Positions 24,160 through 34,925 are shown, counted from the stretch's first letter. The stretch is 64,000 nucleotides of DNA from Glebionis coronaria (GCA_025667525.1 CM046876.1:82935512-82999511), one strand, 5' to 3'. Numbers and translations are program-made. Notes: generated from the sequence alone by a model not told the origin.

Positions 24160-24376
24160 TAAAAATCACGGTTACATTTAAGATATGCAACCAGCCGTTA
24201 AACCACTTAGTGTCATAAAGTGGACGGATTTTGTATCGTGAGGGCTTACAGGAAATACACCCCTAAAGTTCATTTAAAAAATTAAAAAAAAATTAAAAAA
24301 ATACACCCCTAAATCACGGTTACATTTAAGATATGCAACCAGCCGTTAAACCACTTAGTGTCATAAAGTGGACGAT
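24160..24376. repeat. 66-bp direct repeat, copies ~150 bp apart
   Basis: The sequence from AATCACGGTTACATTTAAG to CATAAAGTGGACG is identical at about 24,160-24,225 and 24,311-24,376. The segment between holds the repeated phrase ACACCCCTAAA. It is likely a slippage or recombination duplication. Confidence 0.85.
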
Positions 24377-24500
24377 TTGATGAAATTCCAAACATAAAAA
24401 AATTATTTTTGTTTGCAGGAGGTGTCTATGGCTTAACCAAAAAACGGTCTATGGTGTAGATATGTAAAAAGTATAAATTATACCTTTAGACTATCTACGG

Positions 24501-25582
24501 CGTAACCATAGACGGGTCTATGCCGTTCTTCCTCTTTCTGAGTTTGTTTCGGGGATTCAATCTTAGAGACTGCTTCACGAATTTTGTAAAGGTCATTTTT
24601 TTAATAAAATTTGTTTTATTACCATCGACTTCAATTTTTCAACCTTTTCCTCCAGGTCTTTAATTAGAGCGCCAATTTTATTACGACCAGAATATGTGTT
24701 GTCACAGTGCATCTTAATCATATCAATATTCTGATCTCGTATCTTCATTATTTTTTAATAGTTTATTTCAAGGGCTCTATATATTGTCCAATTTAATTTC
24801 CTTATCAGGAGGGTATTCTTGTGTAATATGCATCTTTTTATGATTCTACCTAACTTCATGAACAATGCGGACATTTCATCTCTTCCAAGGTTACCAAGTC
24901 CGTAGACTTAGTAGGTAATATTATTTGAGTTAGAGCTACTCTCTTGGCAAGTATTCGCTTCATCATACCAATCTCGCGAATGGTCAACCATGTATTGTAT
25001 TGATTTAAGTGCTTTAGTTGGAGGCATCATAGGAATCACACCACGTGAGTCGAGTATCTTGTGGGAAGGGATTTATAAACCATTATAGAACATATAACCC
25101 TTCTGATAATTATTAAGATCGTGTGGACAACGGGATAAAATATCGTTGAATCATTCCCATGCTTCGTACAATGTCTCTTCCACCCTTGCTTGAAACTGCA
25201 TATTTTCCCATATTTTGGCAGTCTTTGAAGGTGAACAATCTATGGATGAATTATTTTTCAAGATAATCCCAAGTTTTGATTAATCCTTCAGGAAATCTTT
25301 CTCTATCTTAGATATTCTTGTGTGATAGTAATAGGAAACACTCTAAGAATTTTAGCATCGTGAGTGACGCGAAGGAAGTGAGAAAGATAAGCAGTTTCTA
25401 TCATGGTCATGAGCATCATAATCACCAAACCCTACAAAAAGCTTACGCCTTAGTTCCCTCATAAACTTTTTGTTGATTTGGATTTCGACATCATCTCCAA
25501 GTTCTGGTCTTACAACGCTAGGTCTTTTATCATTTGGAATTAATGCGAGGTTTTGTTCCAAGGTGAGCGTGTTAATATGCAT
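24501..25582 (-). pseudogene. Ty3/gypsy gag relic
   Basis: The minus-strand frame 25,582-25,352 carries LEQNLALIPNDKRPSVVRPE..INKKFMRELRRKLFVG..DAHDH. Later words in shifting frames are ITQEYPPDKEIKLDN and a gag core resembling the W-E-R-F/L-x-CPH-x2-L pattern (about 25,100-25,200). This is a plant Ty3/gypsy (Tat/Athila-like) gag by family knowledge. Many stops and frameshifts are present. It begins just inside the tRNA-Asp-type primer binding site at 25,701-25,719, the expected distance for a gag. Only coil-like remains are seen toward 24,500. Confidence 0.65.
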
Positions 25583-25700
25583 ATAGTCCCTTATATTTTG
25601 AAAGTGATACTAAAAACCAAACGAAAAAGAAAAATAACAAAATTTTGAAATATTACTGAAAACTAAACACTAACAAAAGTCAAGTTTAAAACCTAATTAG

Positions 25701-25719
25701 GTCCCCAACAACGGTGTCA
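25701..25719 (-). promoter_or_regulatory. Gypsy primer binding site (tRNA-Asp-like)
   Basis: The minus strand reads TGACACCGTTGTTGGGGAC, close to the TGGCGCCGTTGCCGGGGA site used by Tat/Athila gypsy elements (known), with transitions consistent with methyl-cytosine decay. Confidence 0.6.
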
Positions 25720-25726
25720 AAAACAT

Positions 25727-27060
25727 GATGGGTATTTTATTTAAATATATTTTTATCGAATTTTAAATATATAAATTCGATCTACCATCAACGCATTAAC
25801 GGGTAGAGAACCCGATCGTCTGAAGTATAATATGGTAAATCCGAGGTCATCTAAAGAGCTAAGTGTAAGGTCTAAAATCTGGAAACAAAAAGGTTTCTAC
25901 ATATTAAGAGGAAAAATAGCGTTATCCTAATTAATTCTCTACCATATTTGAAATGATCTTCCTTAGTGCAATTTCTAATATGGTTATAAACTCATCAAGT
26001 TTATTTCTTAGTTTGTTTCTTGCCTATGTATCCTAAATCATAGCTACCGATGACAAAAACTAGTTAATTATCTAGTTAATACTCATTGAACCAACTACCC
26101 TTATAACCTAATTATTACAAACCATCTCAATAGGTTTCTTACATTTTATAAGTATTTTGCTTATTGAAGGCGGTGATTGGAAACCCCTACAGTAGAATAG
26201 TTGCCAACCTGCCCGAGTACCCAGTTTCTCAATTTTTCGTAGGGTTAGTTCCTATACTCCCTAATATAGGCAGAAGACAATCATCAACAAGTTCAATACT
26301 GCCAAACTACATGGATCAGATAATAGGAATAATGATATCTTAAACAATAATAATATTAACGTGAAACAATCATTAAATTAGCAATAGAATCTTAACAATG
26401 CTAACATATGAAGTGATTAGCCAATCATAATGTAAATTACATGAACAATAATGAAATAATTATATATTGAATTAAACATAATGTTGATACAAATTAATTG
26501 ATGAAAGACTAATGATAATAATTACTAGCGATGAATTTTACCTTAATATGTGGTTGATGGTGGTTGGAAGGTTCCTATGAATAATTTCCTAATAGTCCCT
26601 AGAGACGAGGGAAAGTATGGATGCTTCAAATGGATGTAACATGTGAATATTTAAAGGCCTAACAGAGTTTACAGAATACACGAAAAAATATACGCCGTAA
26701 ACAATAACTCTGCGCCGTATATAGAATTGAACTTACACCATAAATGAAGTACACACTCTTTTCCTATTGGCTAGTACAAATATCATATGACATGTATGGA
26801 TCAAGCCCTTCTTCATAATTTGTTGAAACTATATAGGTCGTTGAAACTTGATAATCATTTTGGCACTTTTGGTCCTCGATCATTAATACTTTCTATACAA
26901 AATCAGTCCCTACGGCATAGGTTCAAAATTCAATTACATTGTAGGCTTCACGAACGCAATATATTTGCCCAAAATAATTGACGTCTTAATTATTATTTTT
27001 CCTCCTACGTGTCAAAGACATCTATGGCGTAGGTCCCGACCACATCTACACCATAAATGA
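25727..27060 (-). repeat. Probable decayed gypsy 5' LTR
   Basis: It lies directly upstream (minus strand) of the primer binding site. It is AT-rich with no ORF and includes TTTAAATATTCAC (about 26,645-26,657), which could be a TATA region. Words such as TACGCCGTAAA and TCTATGGCGTAGG recur here and at 24,420-24,530. I cannot fix the outer boundary or find the second LTR. Confidence 0.35.
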
Positions 27061-27516
27061 CAAATAAATGGTTTCTTTTAATAGCTCGATCTTGTTTGTG
27101 TCTTTGTCTATCTTTAAAAGTTAAGGACTACAATTTTTCATAGATAGAATTTAAAATTGGGCCAACATCAAAAAACTCAGTGAGCAACTCATATACAACC
27201 CTTGCTTTACAGAATTAGAATTATTAAACATAAGTTATACTTGCATTTTCTTTCTCATTTTGATGCAATTTTATTGAAGTATATAAATCTAGTCAAGTGT
27301 ATCATACTTTCATTTTTTCTTTTCTATATGTTGCACTTGTAAGTGAGAAATTATTGTACGAATGACTCAGTTCGTCTAAATGTCATGCTTATTAGGCTGG
27401 ACGAAATTGAGGCAAACTCACCCCATGAGTTGCCAATTCACATGACCTCCCCCTCCCGTGGTAACCACTCAAGCACGAGTGGTAGGACGAACAATTAGTG
27501 GCTCATCCGCGGTGAT
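27061..27516. other. No gene recognised
   Basis: AT-rich sequence. A GC-richer stretch (27,420-27,530) with CCCCTCCCGTGG and CATCCGCGG precedes the ORF at 27,517 and could be its leader. Confidence 0.35.
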
Positions 27517-28023
27517 TTGAAAAGTGGTGAGACCCTCTTCTTATATATCAATTGCGTTTATTTTGTGAAAAAAATCATTACTCTTTTTTTACTTATAAAT
27601 ACCCATAAACTTCTTCGTAAACCTCTTTTATTAGATACATTACATATAATTAGCACAAACCAAAAAGTAACCACGGTTATAATTATATATGGATTGTTCA
27701 CTCCACATACCATTAATATAATCAAAACTTTAGTTAAAAAACTAATTGACAAAGATATCATACGACATAAAGCGATTATGGCAATAGTCGTACAATTTAA
27801 AAATGCATCCACACCTAAAGATGATATGAGAAAAGCATACGAGAAATGCAATGATATTCCACAAGAGAACCATGCATTGATCGATACTTTTTTGAAACAA
27901 GAATCCACGAAAGGTTACGAGATGCATAATGCTTTGTTTAGAAAGGCCTCAAAAATAGAACAACAAATGAGTACTAAATTTGTTTCGCTACATGAAAATA
28001 CAATTAGGATGATTGTGCTTTAA
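27517..28023 (+). CDS. Unrecognised ORF, 168 codons (possibly shorter)
   Basis: This is an open frame of about 168 codons. A more natural ATG start is internal at 27,778 (MAIVVQFKNAST), giving 81 residues rich in K, E, N, Q and M, likely helical and soluble, ending ENTIRMIVL. A TATATA word lies near 27,540. I recognise no domain. A decayed second frame follows (28,216-28,440: MAKEVRDAIIKRLQIEQ, stop, then NLLDEMTRYLTEHLRYT). The pair may be the remains of a DNA-transposon accessory region. It could equally be a chance ORF. Confidence 0.3.
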   Translation: MKSGETLFLYINCVYFVKKIITLFLLINTHKLLRKPLLLDTLHIISTNQKVTTVIIIYGLFTPHTINIIKTLVKKLIDKDIIRHKAIMAIVVQFKNASTPKDDMRKAYEKCNDIPQENHALIDTFLKQESTKGYEMHNALFRKASKIEQQMSTKFVSLHENTIRMIVL

Positions 28024-29113
28024 ATATTGTATTGTAACTTTAATAATGGAAGTGTTGTACTTTTAAATTTTTTAGTGTAATTATAAATTTCGTATTGTAA
28101 TTTTGAATTCTAATCCAACGGCTACTTTTCTCGTGTAAATACCACTTTACCGTATTCATTTTCTTACACAACTTCTTATTAAACTCTCAATTATCATTCA
28201 TTTTGACACAAACACTATGGCCAAGGAGGTGCGAGATGCTATCATTAAGCGACTACAAATTGAACAAGCCAAGGAGGTTCAATAGCTAACAATTTGTTGG
28301 ATGAGATGACTCGTTATCTCACCGAGCACCTTCGCTATACTTAGGCGCTAACGAGAGTGTACTCACTTCCATCTGACAATCTCCATGAAGTGACCAAGGA
28401 ATCATAAAAGCGTATTTCAATGGCCATGAGGGTAATTAGGATAGAGTAATGAGAAGCATAAAAAAAGGAGCAAAAACTCATTAAGTGCCTTGAAGGCCGC
28501 TAGGGAGTTCTCAAATTGTCTCGTATTCGGTTATTTATTTATCGTTTTTAATTTCGTACGTTGAAGTTTTCATTATCCATGTATTTTTTATGTTATGAAT
28601 ACAAGTTTTCAATTTATTACGTCGTGTTGTTAATTTCGTATGTTTATGTTTTTATTTAAGAACAAGAGTATTTAAATTAAAAAAAATGAGTGTGAACGGT
28701 GAATTGATCATCACCGGTTGGTAAATGTGAGTGAGTTGAAGTAAGAGAAGTGAGAAAACAGATGTGAGACTGAGGTGAATGATGAATGACGGGTAGGTAT
28801 GTATATTCCATTCACCTAAATGAGTGGTTTACTCCCAAAGGACGACAAATTACAAACAGTGCTTTACGATAAGCACCGGTGTGAATCATAATGTGCTTAA
28901 ACAGTTTTTAAAGAAATTTTAAAAAATTTTATTTCGAGTCTAAACGGATTAAAATAATTCAACTTTGACCCGAGATAATTATATCGGATTATCTTATTTG
29001 GGTAACACAACCCGATATGATAAGCATATCGAGTACATATCGGATCAACCCGACACTATTTGCTCCCTAGTTACTCAAAATAAAAAACATATAGTTCTTT
29101 TTATGTGCACACC
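28024..29113. other. Decayed coding fragment and spacer
   Basis: 28,216-28,440 shows a broken, helical-looking frame (see the 27,517 entry) with stops after codons 19-20 and later. The rest is AT-rich, with GTGAATGATGAATGACGGG-like phrases near 28,780. No RNA gene or intact CDS is seen. Confidence 0.35.
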
Positions 29114-29406
29114 CAGGGGCGGACTTATGTACAATGTACGGGGTAGCGGCGCCTCACATAGTTTGATCAAATATACGAGATTACTGTGTATTTTTTCTTC
29201 GACTTTGACGGTTTTTTTAATGCCTCTCATTCAAAACGCAAATTGTCCCCACTCACATACTGAAATAAACTTTTAACACTTTAAAACTTAAAAATTTTCA
29301 TTTTAAAGCTAAAATATTCGTTTTTTTTAGATTTCTAACTTTTTTTGCCTTGCTATTGTCAAATTTTTTTTTACCCCCACTTTTTAATTTTCTGGGTCCG
29401 CCACTG
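29114..29406. mobile_element. Small hAT-type non-autonomous element, 293 bp
   Basis: The ends are CAGGGGCGGAC and GTCCGCCACTG, an 11-bp terminal inverted repeat with one mismatch. They are flanked by TGCACACC and TGCACACA, an 8-bp target duplication with one mismatch. The 8-bp TSD and CAGNGGCGGA ends are hAT hallmarks (known). The interior has no transposase. Confidence 0.8.
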
Positions 29407-29689
29407 TGCACACACGTTTTGTATCCCGTAACAAAACAAGTGATTTGCAAATGTTTTTTATTCTTTATAACTTTTTTACAGAAGTAATCAACAAATAACA
29501 ATTATCATCTTTTCTCTTTCAATGGAATGTTCAACTGTTAAGATAAACATAATACTATACGACTTAACTTGTGTACTTTTTCAACACATAAGAATGATGA
29601 CCGTACACATTCATACAAAAGTAGTAATAAAATTAGATACAAAACTTTTACCAACGCATATGTGAACATAAAATATTTGAAAAACGTCT

Positions 29690-30075
29690 TTGAAGGATTA
29701 ATGGAAATTCCCTTGGTGCATGTTAGTTGAAACTTGAAAAAACATTCAAACAGTCTGTTGAAGATTTTGTCTCCTGTCAATTCTCATGCCCCGACATTGA
29801 TTCATTCAAACTGTTTTTGTTTCTTAGTAAATAAATAGTTCCCAGAAAACATATTATAACATAATATTAGTAAATATTATTGTGATAATAATCAAAATGG
29901 CCCTACTTTACAAATATAGTCACGTTTACATGTATTATAATAATTCCAAAATAAGACATTCTTGCACGAACCAACTACCTATAAATCTATACATTCGCAT
30001 GCACAACCTAAAAATCAAACCAACTTGAAACACAAGCTTCTAAGATTCTACTTTCACTTTCATATAACAAAAACC
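29690..30075 (+). promoter_or_regulatory. Upstream region of TIR copy 1
   Basis: A conserved block (29,690-29,830, GTCTTTGAAGG..GTTGAAACTTGAAAAAACATTC) recurs upstream of the other three TIR genes. A second block (about 29,890-29,960, ATAATCAAAATG..AATATAGTCACGTTTAC) is shared only with copy 2. The TATA box TATAAAT is at 29,980-29,986, 90 bp before the ATG at 30,076. The leader is shared by all copies. Confidence 0.65.
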
Positions 30076-30753
30076 ATGCATCGATCAGCCGCCATGTTGA
30101 ACACCATCAAACGGCAAATGGTACTCCAAAGAGCCCGACTTGCGAGCCAACCTGCTTGTGACGTTTTTATAAACCATCGTGGTATAGACACTAAAAGATC
30201 AATCGCGTCTTTGCTATACCACAACCTTATGATGTCAAGAATCCCATCATTTCTTGACAACAAAAATATGAAACCGGGCGATAAGCTTTTTGAACACATT
30301 GATAATGCAATAATGGGATGCAAGATCGGTGTAGCCGTATTTTCACCACGTTATTGTCAATCTTATTTTTGTCTTCATGAGCTTGCATTGATGATGGAGT
30401 CAGGGAAGAAAGTTATTCCAATATTTTGCGACGTGAAGCCTTCTGAGCTTCGAGTCTCGGATAACAGAATGTGCTCGCCTTCTGAGATGAAAAGGTTCGG
30501 CTATGCAATTGAAGAGGCTAAGAACACTGTGGGACTTGCATTTGACACAACCAAAGGGTATAGTTTATTCAGTATTCTGCAATTTTTTACCGTTCTTATA
30601 AGTTTTTAATTGGAACGTAGTAGTTAACCGTATATATTTTGGAACAGGAATTGGTCGGACGTGGTAATATATACAACAGACTTGGTAAAAGAAAGCTTGA
30701 TTGAGATCCAAAATGAGAAAAATCAAACATACCCTGCAAAAATCTTGTACTAA
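30076..30753 (+). CDS. TIR-only protein, copy 1
   Basis: Two exons, 30,076-30,557 and 30,648-30,753 (intron 90 bp, GT..CAG, phase 2), give 195 residues. A basic N-terminal extension (1-27) precedes a single TIR domain (about 28-165): DVFINHRGIDTK (29-40), PSFLDNKNMKPGD (57-69), IGVAVFSPRYCQSYFCLHEL (84-103) and VIPIFCDVKPSELR (113-126). E102 is at the position of the catalytic glutamate of plant TIR NADases. There is no NB-ARC or LRR, so it is TIR-only, like the conserved monocot/dicot class that includes BdTIR (recalled). The likely role is NAD-derived signal production in immunity, in the cytosol; this is inferred. The ATG at 30,076 is used because all four copies share it; the frame is open upstream to a TTG but lacks an ATG. 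Confidence 0.9.
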
Positions 30754-31130
30754 ACAAGCCTTCACAACAACTGATGTGTAACTATTTACAACAATTCGAT
30801 TCATTTTTTTTTAAAATATTAAATTTTTAATTCATTTTTTGATTGTCAATAATAACCTATTATAGTTGGTAAATGTAAATTAGTTGCAAATACTTGTACC
30901 CTATGTCTCTTAATAAAAGTCTGTTGTTCATTCTCTTAGTTTTTGAATGATTGAGTAGAGTAAAACAAGGCGAATATGGTTCACTTGCATGAGAACCAGA
31001 AACTCTCATGGCATTTTAATCGATAATGACATTTTAGTAAAAAATTACCCATTGTCATAATGTAATTCCACTGTCTTCTCAAACTCGTACAGTCGTACCC
31101 ATGTCAGTCGGCATCCAAGTATATCAGAAG
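30754..31130. other. 3' flank of TIR copy 1
   Basis: This is the 3' untranslated and flanking sequence, with AATAAAA (about 30,911-30,917) as a possible poly(A) signal. Part of it (about 30,845-31,000) recurs after copy 4. No gene is seen. Confidence 0.5.
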
Positions 31131-31432
31131 GGGTGCTACTATACATACCCCCCTTGGCCCACATAAAAAGGACAAAAAGTACACTATTTGTGTACTTTTT
31201 GTCCCCTTATAATTTTCTGGACAGTTTTTTTATCAGTTTCTGTTCCGTATTTTTGTCAGTTTAACAGTTTTGACCTGTTAAACTTTATTTTTTTAATTCC
31301 GTATTTTCCGTTTCACAGTTTTATAACAAAACCAAAATTATAAAAATAAAAAAAAATACAAAAAAAAAAAAAAATACAAAAAACAGGGGGGGTATGGATG
31401 GGAGTTTTGGAGGGGTCTGTATAACCTGACCC
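31131..31432. mobile_element. Mutator-like MITE, 302 bp, TSD TATCAGAAG
   Basis: It is flanked by perfect 9-bp direct repeats TATCAGAAG (31,122-31,130 and 31,433-31,441), the MULE duplication length. Its ends are GGGTGCTACTATACATACCCC and the reverse complement of GGGTCAGGTTATACAGACCCC, an imperfect inverted repeat. It contains a perfect 15-bp hairpin (GGACAAAAAGTACAC, 5-base loop) at 31,170-31,204. There is no coding. Confidence 0.75.
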
Positions 31433-31441
31433 TATCAGAAG

Positions 31442-31935
31442 TGTTGAATGCGTATGCTAAGATCGGTACTTCTTATGTGTATGCTAACTGCCTAACTCTT
31501 GCTCATATATCAAACCAAAAATATTATGTGATGGCTGCCGAATCTTATATAACATACTTTGTGTTACACATGGACATTTGGACGCAGAATTTATACTGCA
31601 TCAGCATGATGTTTGGATTAGGCAAAGAGCAGTTAACACATAGCTGAGATTCCATAGGCCTGCTACCGAATGGTTTGTCTCAATAATCAAGGGATCAACT
31701 TAATTACTACGAGCTAAGATATGCATATAATAGGGTACTAAACTGATTTCATCTAGATAGAAATGTTTAATGTTTTCATGATTATTGCCCTGAAGCACTA
31801 GTTTCTATACATGTACGAGTGTATCCTTTACATTCATCAACTCATGGTCACACTATATGTACTTTCAGGAAAAAAGTAGCTAGTTTGACTTAAAAGTCAA
31901 AGAGTACAAATTTACCAAATAGTTACGGCTAAAGA
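31442..31935. other. Spacer in cluster unit 1
   Basis: AT-rich, no domain; the parallel spacers after copies 2 and 3 start at about 34,500 and 38,090. The small plus ORF near 31,441 is not conserved there. Confidence 0.4.
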
Positions 31936-32660
31936 CGCAAAGTATGACGTATAGAATTCAATTCGCTTCGCATTGTTCACTATGTCTTCAACTTGTACAT
32001 TCTTCAGGTTTGGTGACGACTGACGAGTATCTTGGAACAAAAAAGCAAACATCAGCCATATGAACAATTTAATGTCGTAATTTCCAATCAAAAACTGTTA
32101 ATAACCAAAAAAACTTACAATTTTCCATAGTGTACATGGGTATGTTATTGTACCTGTTCTTGAGATAATTCACGATCTATGGCATGCCTCTTGGAATTTG
32201 GAGCTACAAAAAACCTTGGCATTCACGTCTGTTAAATGCAACAAAACTTATTTATATACCAATAACATAAACTAGTATGTATTACCACAGAGCCTTTGAT
32301 TACACAATTCGCACTTTATATGCAGTTAGAATAGGTTTAGTCTTTGGCATATACAGCTGAATAATGGTTGACTCCAATAAAATCGATATTATTCTTCATT
32401 AAGTTATGTTCGTCTGGAGAGAATATTGGCAATTCATTTCCATGTTATCCGCGCATTTCTTTAGGGATAATCTCCAAATATCAGCGGATCAAACGCGAGA
32501 AGAAAAATATTGCAACTTTAATTTATAATGCGTGTTTCGGTGACGGCCATCTTATGTTATGGTAACATGCATGGAATTTTTTCATAAGCCATTTCCGCAA
32601 CTAGATTTGGTTCATTGATTGTACAAACTCATCCGTGGATGAACAATGTTAGTAATATGT
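31936..32660 (-). pseudogene. GH1 beta-glucosidase relic 1
   Basis: Minus-strand fragments run from high to low coordinate. NEPN followed by LVAEMAY (about 32,580-32,630) is the acid/base segment. Then comes the SIDFIGINHYS-like segment (about 32,341-32,460), and then VEDIVNNAKRIEFYTSYFASLA near the C-terminus (about 31,940-32,010). Most of the gene, including the nucleophile ENG region, is missing or broken. The family was glycoside hydrolase 1. It is one of three relics, each lying between neighbouring TIR genes. Confidence 0.65.
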
Positions 32661-32864
32661 TTGCATAAAATAAATGAAAAACGTCTTTGAAGGATCTATG
32701 GAAATTCTCTTAGTGCATGTAAGTTGAAACTTGAAAAAACATTCAAACAGTCTGTTGAAGATTTGTCTCTTGTCAATTCTCATGCATGGACATTGATTCA
32801 TTCAAATGTGTTTTTTTTTGTTAAGAAAAAAAAAATTCCAAGAAGACATATTTTAATATATTAA

Positions 32865-33265
32865 GGGTCCGTTTGGTAAGAGCTTTATTAAATTTTTTAT
32901 ATAACTGTTAGTTTTTTTTTAAAAAAATAATCGAATAGCTCTGTTTGGCACAACATTTTTTTTAGAGCTGTTAGCTTTTTATTTTAATCAAATAACTTTT
33001 AAATAAAAAGTTGTTAAATACAGCTTTTTAGATTGTCAAGAGCTATTAAAACTATAAATTACGGATATAACCTCCAACCATATTATAATTTATTAAAAGA
33101 TGTCATTTTAAGTCATTTTACATCTTACCAAACAGTTAACAGCTAATATACCAAACATTTTTATTAAAATTAACAGTTTTTTAACAAACAGCTTACAGCT
33201 AGCTTACAGTTAACAACTTACACCTTACAGTTAACAGCTTACAACTAGTTTTGTCAAACATAACC
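32865..33265. mobile_element. Tourist/Harbinger-like MITE in promoter of TIR copy 2
   Basis: The ends are GGGTCCGTTTGGTAAGAGC and (reverse complement) GGTTATGTTTGACAAAACT, flanked by TAA on both sides (32,862-32,864 and 33,266-33,268). The 3-bp TWA duplication and GG..GTTTGG ends fit PIF/Harbinger-type MITEs (known). The interior is AT-rich with self-complementary AGCTGTTA/TAACAGCT words. It lies about 115 bp upstream of the copy 2 TATA box. Confidence 0.65.
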
Positions 33266-33380
33266 TAAGTGATTGTTATTTTAATAATAATCAAAATGAC
33301 CGTACAAACAAATATAGTCACGTTTACTTGTATTCTAATAATTCCAAAGAAAAAAAACATTCTTGCACGAACCCATCACC

Positions 33381-33388
33381 TATAAATA
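33381..33388 (+). promoter_or_regulatory. TATA box of TIR copy 2
   Basis: TATAAATA, 90 bp before the ATG at 33,471. The same spacing to the ATG occurs in the other copies (29,980; 36,976; 40,495). Confidence 0.7.
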
Positions 33389-33470
33389 TGTACATTCGCA
33401 ACCTAAAAATCGAACCAACTTGAAACACAAGCTTCTAAGATTCTACTTTCACTTTCATATAACAGAAACC

Positions 33471-34148
33471 ATGCATCGATCATCAGCCATGTTGAACACC
33501 GTCAAACGCCAAATGGTAATCCAAAGAGCCCGACTTGCGAGCCAACCTTCTTGTGACGTTTTTATAAACCATCGTGGTATAGACACGAAAAGATCAATCG
33601 CGTCTTTGCTATACCACAACCTTATGATGTCAAAAATCCCATCATTTCTTGACAACAAAAATATGAAACCGGGCGATAAGCTTTTTGAACACATTGATAA
33701 TGCAATAATGGGATGCAAGATTGGTGTAGCCGTATTTTCACCACGTTATTGTCAGTCTTATTTTTGTCTTCATGAGCTTGCGTTGATGATGGAGTCAGGG
33801 AAGAGAGTTATTCCAATATTTTGCGACGTGAAGCCTTCTGAGCTTCGAGTCTCGGATAACAAAATATGCTCGCCTTCTGAGATGAAAAGGTTCGGCTATG
33901 CAATTGAAGAGGCTAAGAACACTGTGGGACTTGCATTTGACACAACCAAAGGGTATAGTTTATTCAGTATTCCACATTTTTTATGGTTTTTATAAAAAAA
34001 AATTATTGGATGTAGTAATTAACCGTATATATTTTGGAACAGGAATTGGTCGGATGTGGTAATATATACAACAGACTTGGTAAAAGAAAGTTTGATTGAC
34101 ATCCAAAATGAGAAAAATCGAACATACCCTGCAAAAGTCTTGTACTAA
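33471..34148 (+). CDS. TIR-only protein, copy 2
   Basis: Exons 33,471-33,952 and 34,043-34,148 (intron 90 bp) give 195 residues. Architecture and E102 are the same as in copy 1. Differences from copy 1 include S5 for A5, V11 for I11, I17 for L17, S27 for A27, K55 for R55, R112 for K112 and I132 for M132. Exon 2 encodes SLIDIQNEKNRTYPAKVLY. Both splice sites, the start and the stop are intact, so it appears functional. Its promoter carries a MITE (32,865-33,265). Predicted role is as for copy 1. Confidence 0.9.
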
Positions 34149-34925
34149 ACAAGCCTTCGCGACAACTAACGTGTTACGACTATGTACAACAATTCGATTC
34201 ATTTTTTTTATTGCCGCCATATGTAAATTAGTTACAACTTGCAAATACTTCCAATTTATTGTAACTTATTCTATTTATATCTTTTATTAAAAGCCTTTTG
34301 TGAATTACATGAGACTCAGAAGAATAAGTACAATAATCAAGCTGCAAATATTTCCTACACCAGTGCTTGGCATGGTCTCCCAAATTTTGAGCCTCAGTAT
34401 CTACACGCAATGCTAATACCATACAATTTACGGAGTAATGGTTTAGTATTCCGTATATGTATAAATAAATCAAGAAATCGATTCAATGGCCTCAAATATA
34501 CTGTGGTCTAAAGTGCAACTCAAACATTATAAAAACCTGCTTGATTGTGCACTGTTCGGAATGCTTAAATATCAACCAAAATTTTCAAGAAATTTTGATA
34601 CCATTTTGCTGACAATTTTTGTATCTTTACAAACGTATTGCGGTCAACATAATGTAGCCCGAATATCATATAGTAACTATACGCGTGTACATCAGCTCCA
34701 CCCCTGCATTACAAAAGTCAGCTTTCTTTTGATTTTCACGGTCAAATTGACTAGTTTATCAAATATACAGGTGACACGAAAATGGTTGAAGATCAACAAG
34801 TCATGATCGTACTATTTGTACTTCCTAATGTCAAGTCAATTTTTGATCACTAATTTATCTATTATGCAATGTGAGACCAACATTAATCTTCCAGAAAAAA
34901 GTAGCTAGTTTTACTTAAAAGTCAG
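34149..34925. other. 3' flank and spacer of unit 2
   Basis: This holds the 3' untranslated sequence (possible poly(A) words near 34,285) and an AT-rich spacer shared with 37,750-38,480. The small ORFs here are not conserved between units. Confidence 0.45.

Larger units (their letters stand above)
22205..24500. other. Repeat-rich region without a recognisable gene
   Basis: Contents are a minus-strand coil-like relic (about 22,850-23,040: ELRKAKQLANAGLSPTKVFF..LKRLEDSLPN, then a stop), a ~65-bp tandem duplication (23,063-23,200), a ~66-bp direct repeat (24,160-24,225 and 24,311-24,376) and several TCTATGGCGTA-like words at 24,420-24,530. Nothing here is an intact gene. The coil piece has no family that I recognise. 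Confidence 0.4.

Noticed and set aside
29962..30075. N-terminal extension of TIR copy 1 (and 33,363-33,470; 37,021-37,071; 40,540-40,590)
   Set aside because: The frame is open upstream but starts only at non-ATG codons and runs over the TATA box in copies 1 and 2. The shared ATG in AAACCATGCATCG is the credible start.
30060..30323. Antisense 87-codon ORF repeated in all four TIR genes
   Set aside because: It lies wholly antisense to the conserved TIR exon, so its conservation is explained by the sense coding sequence.
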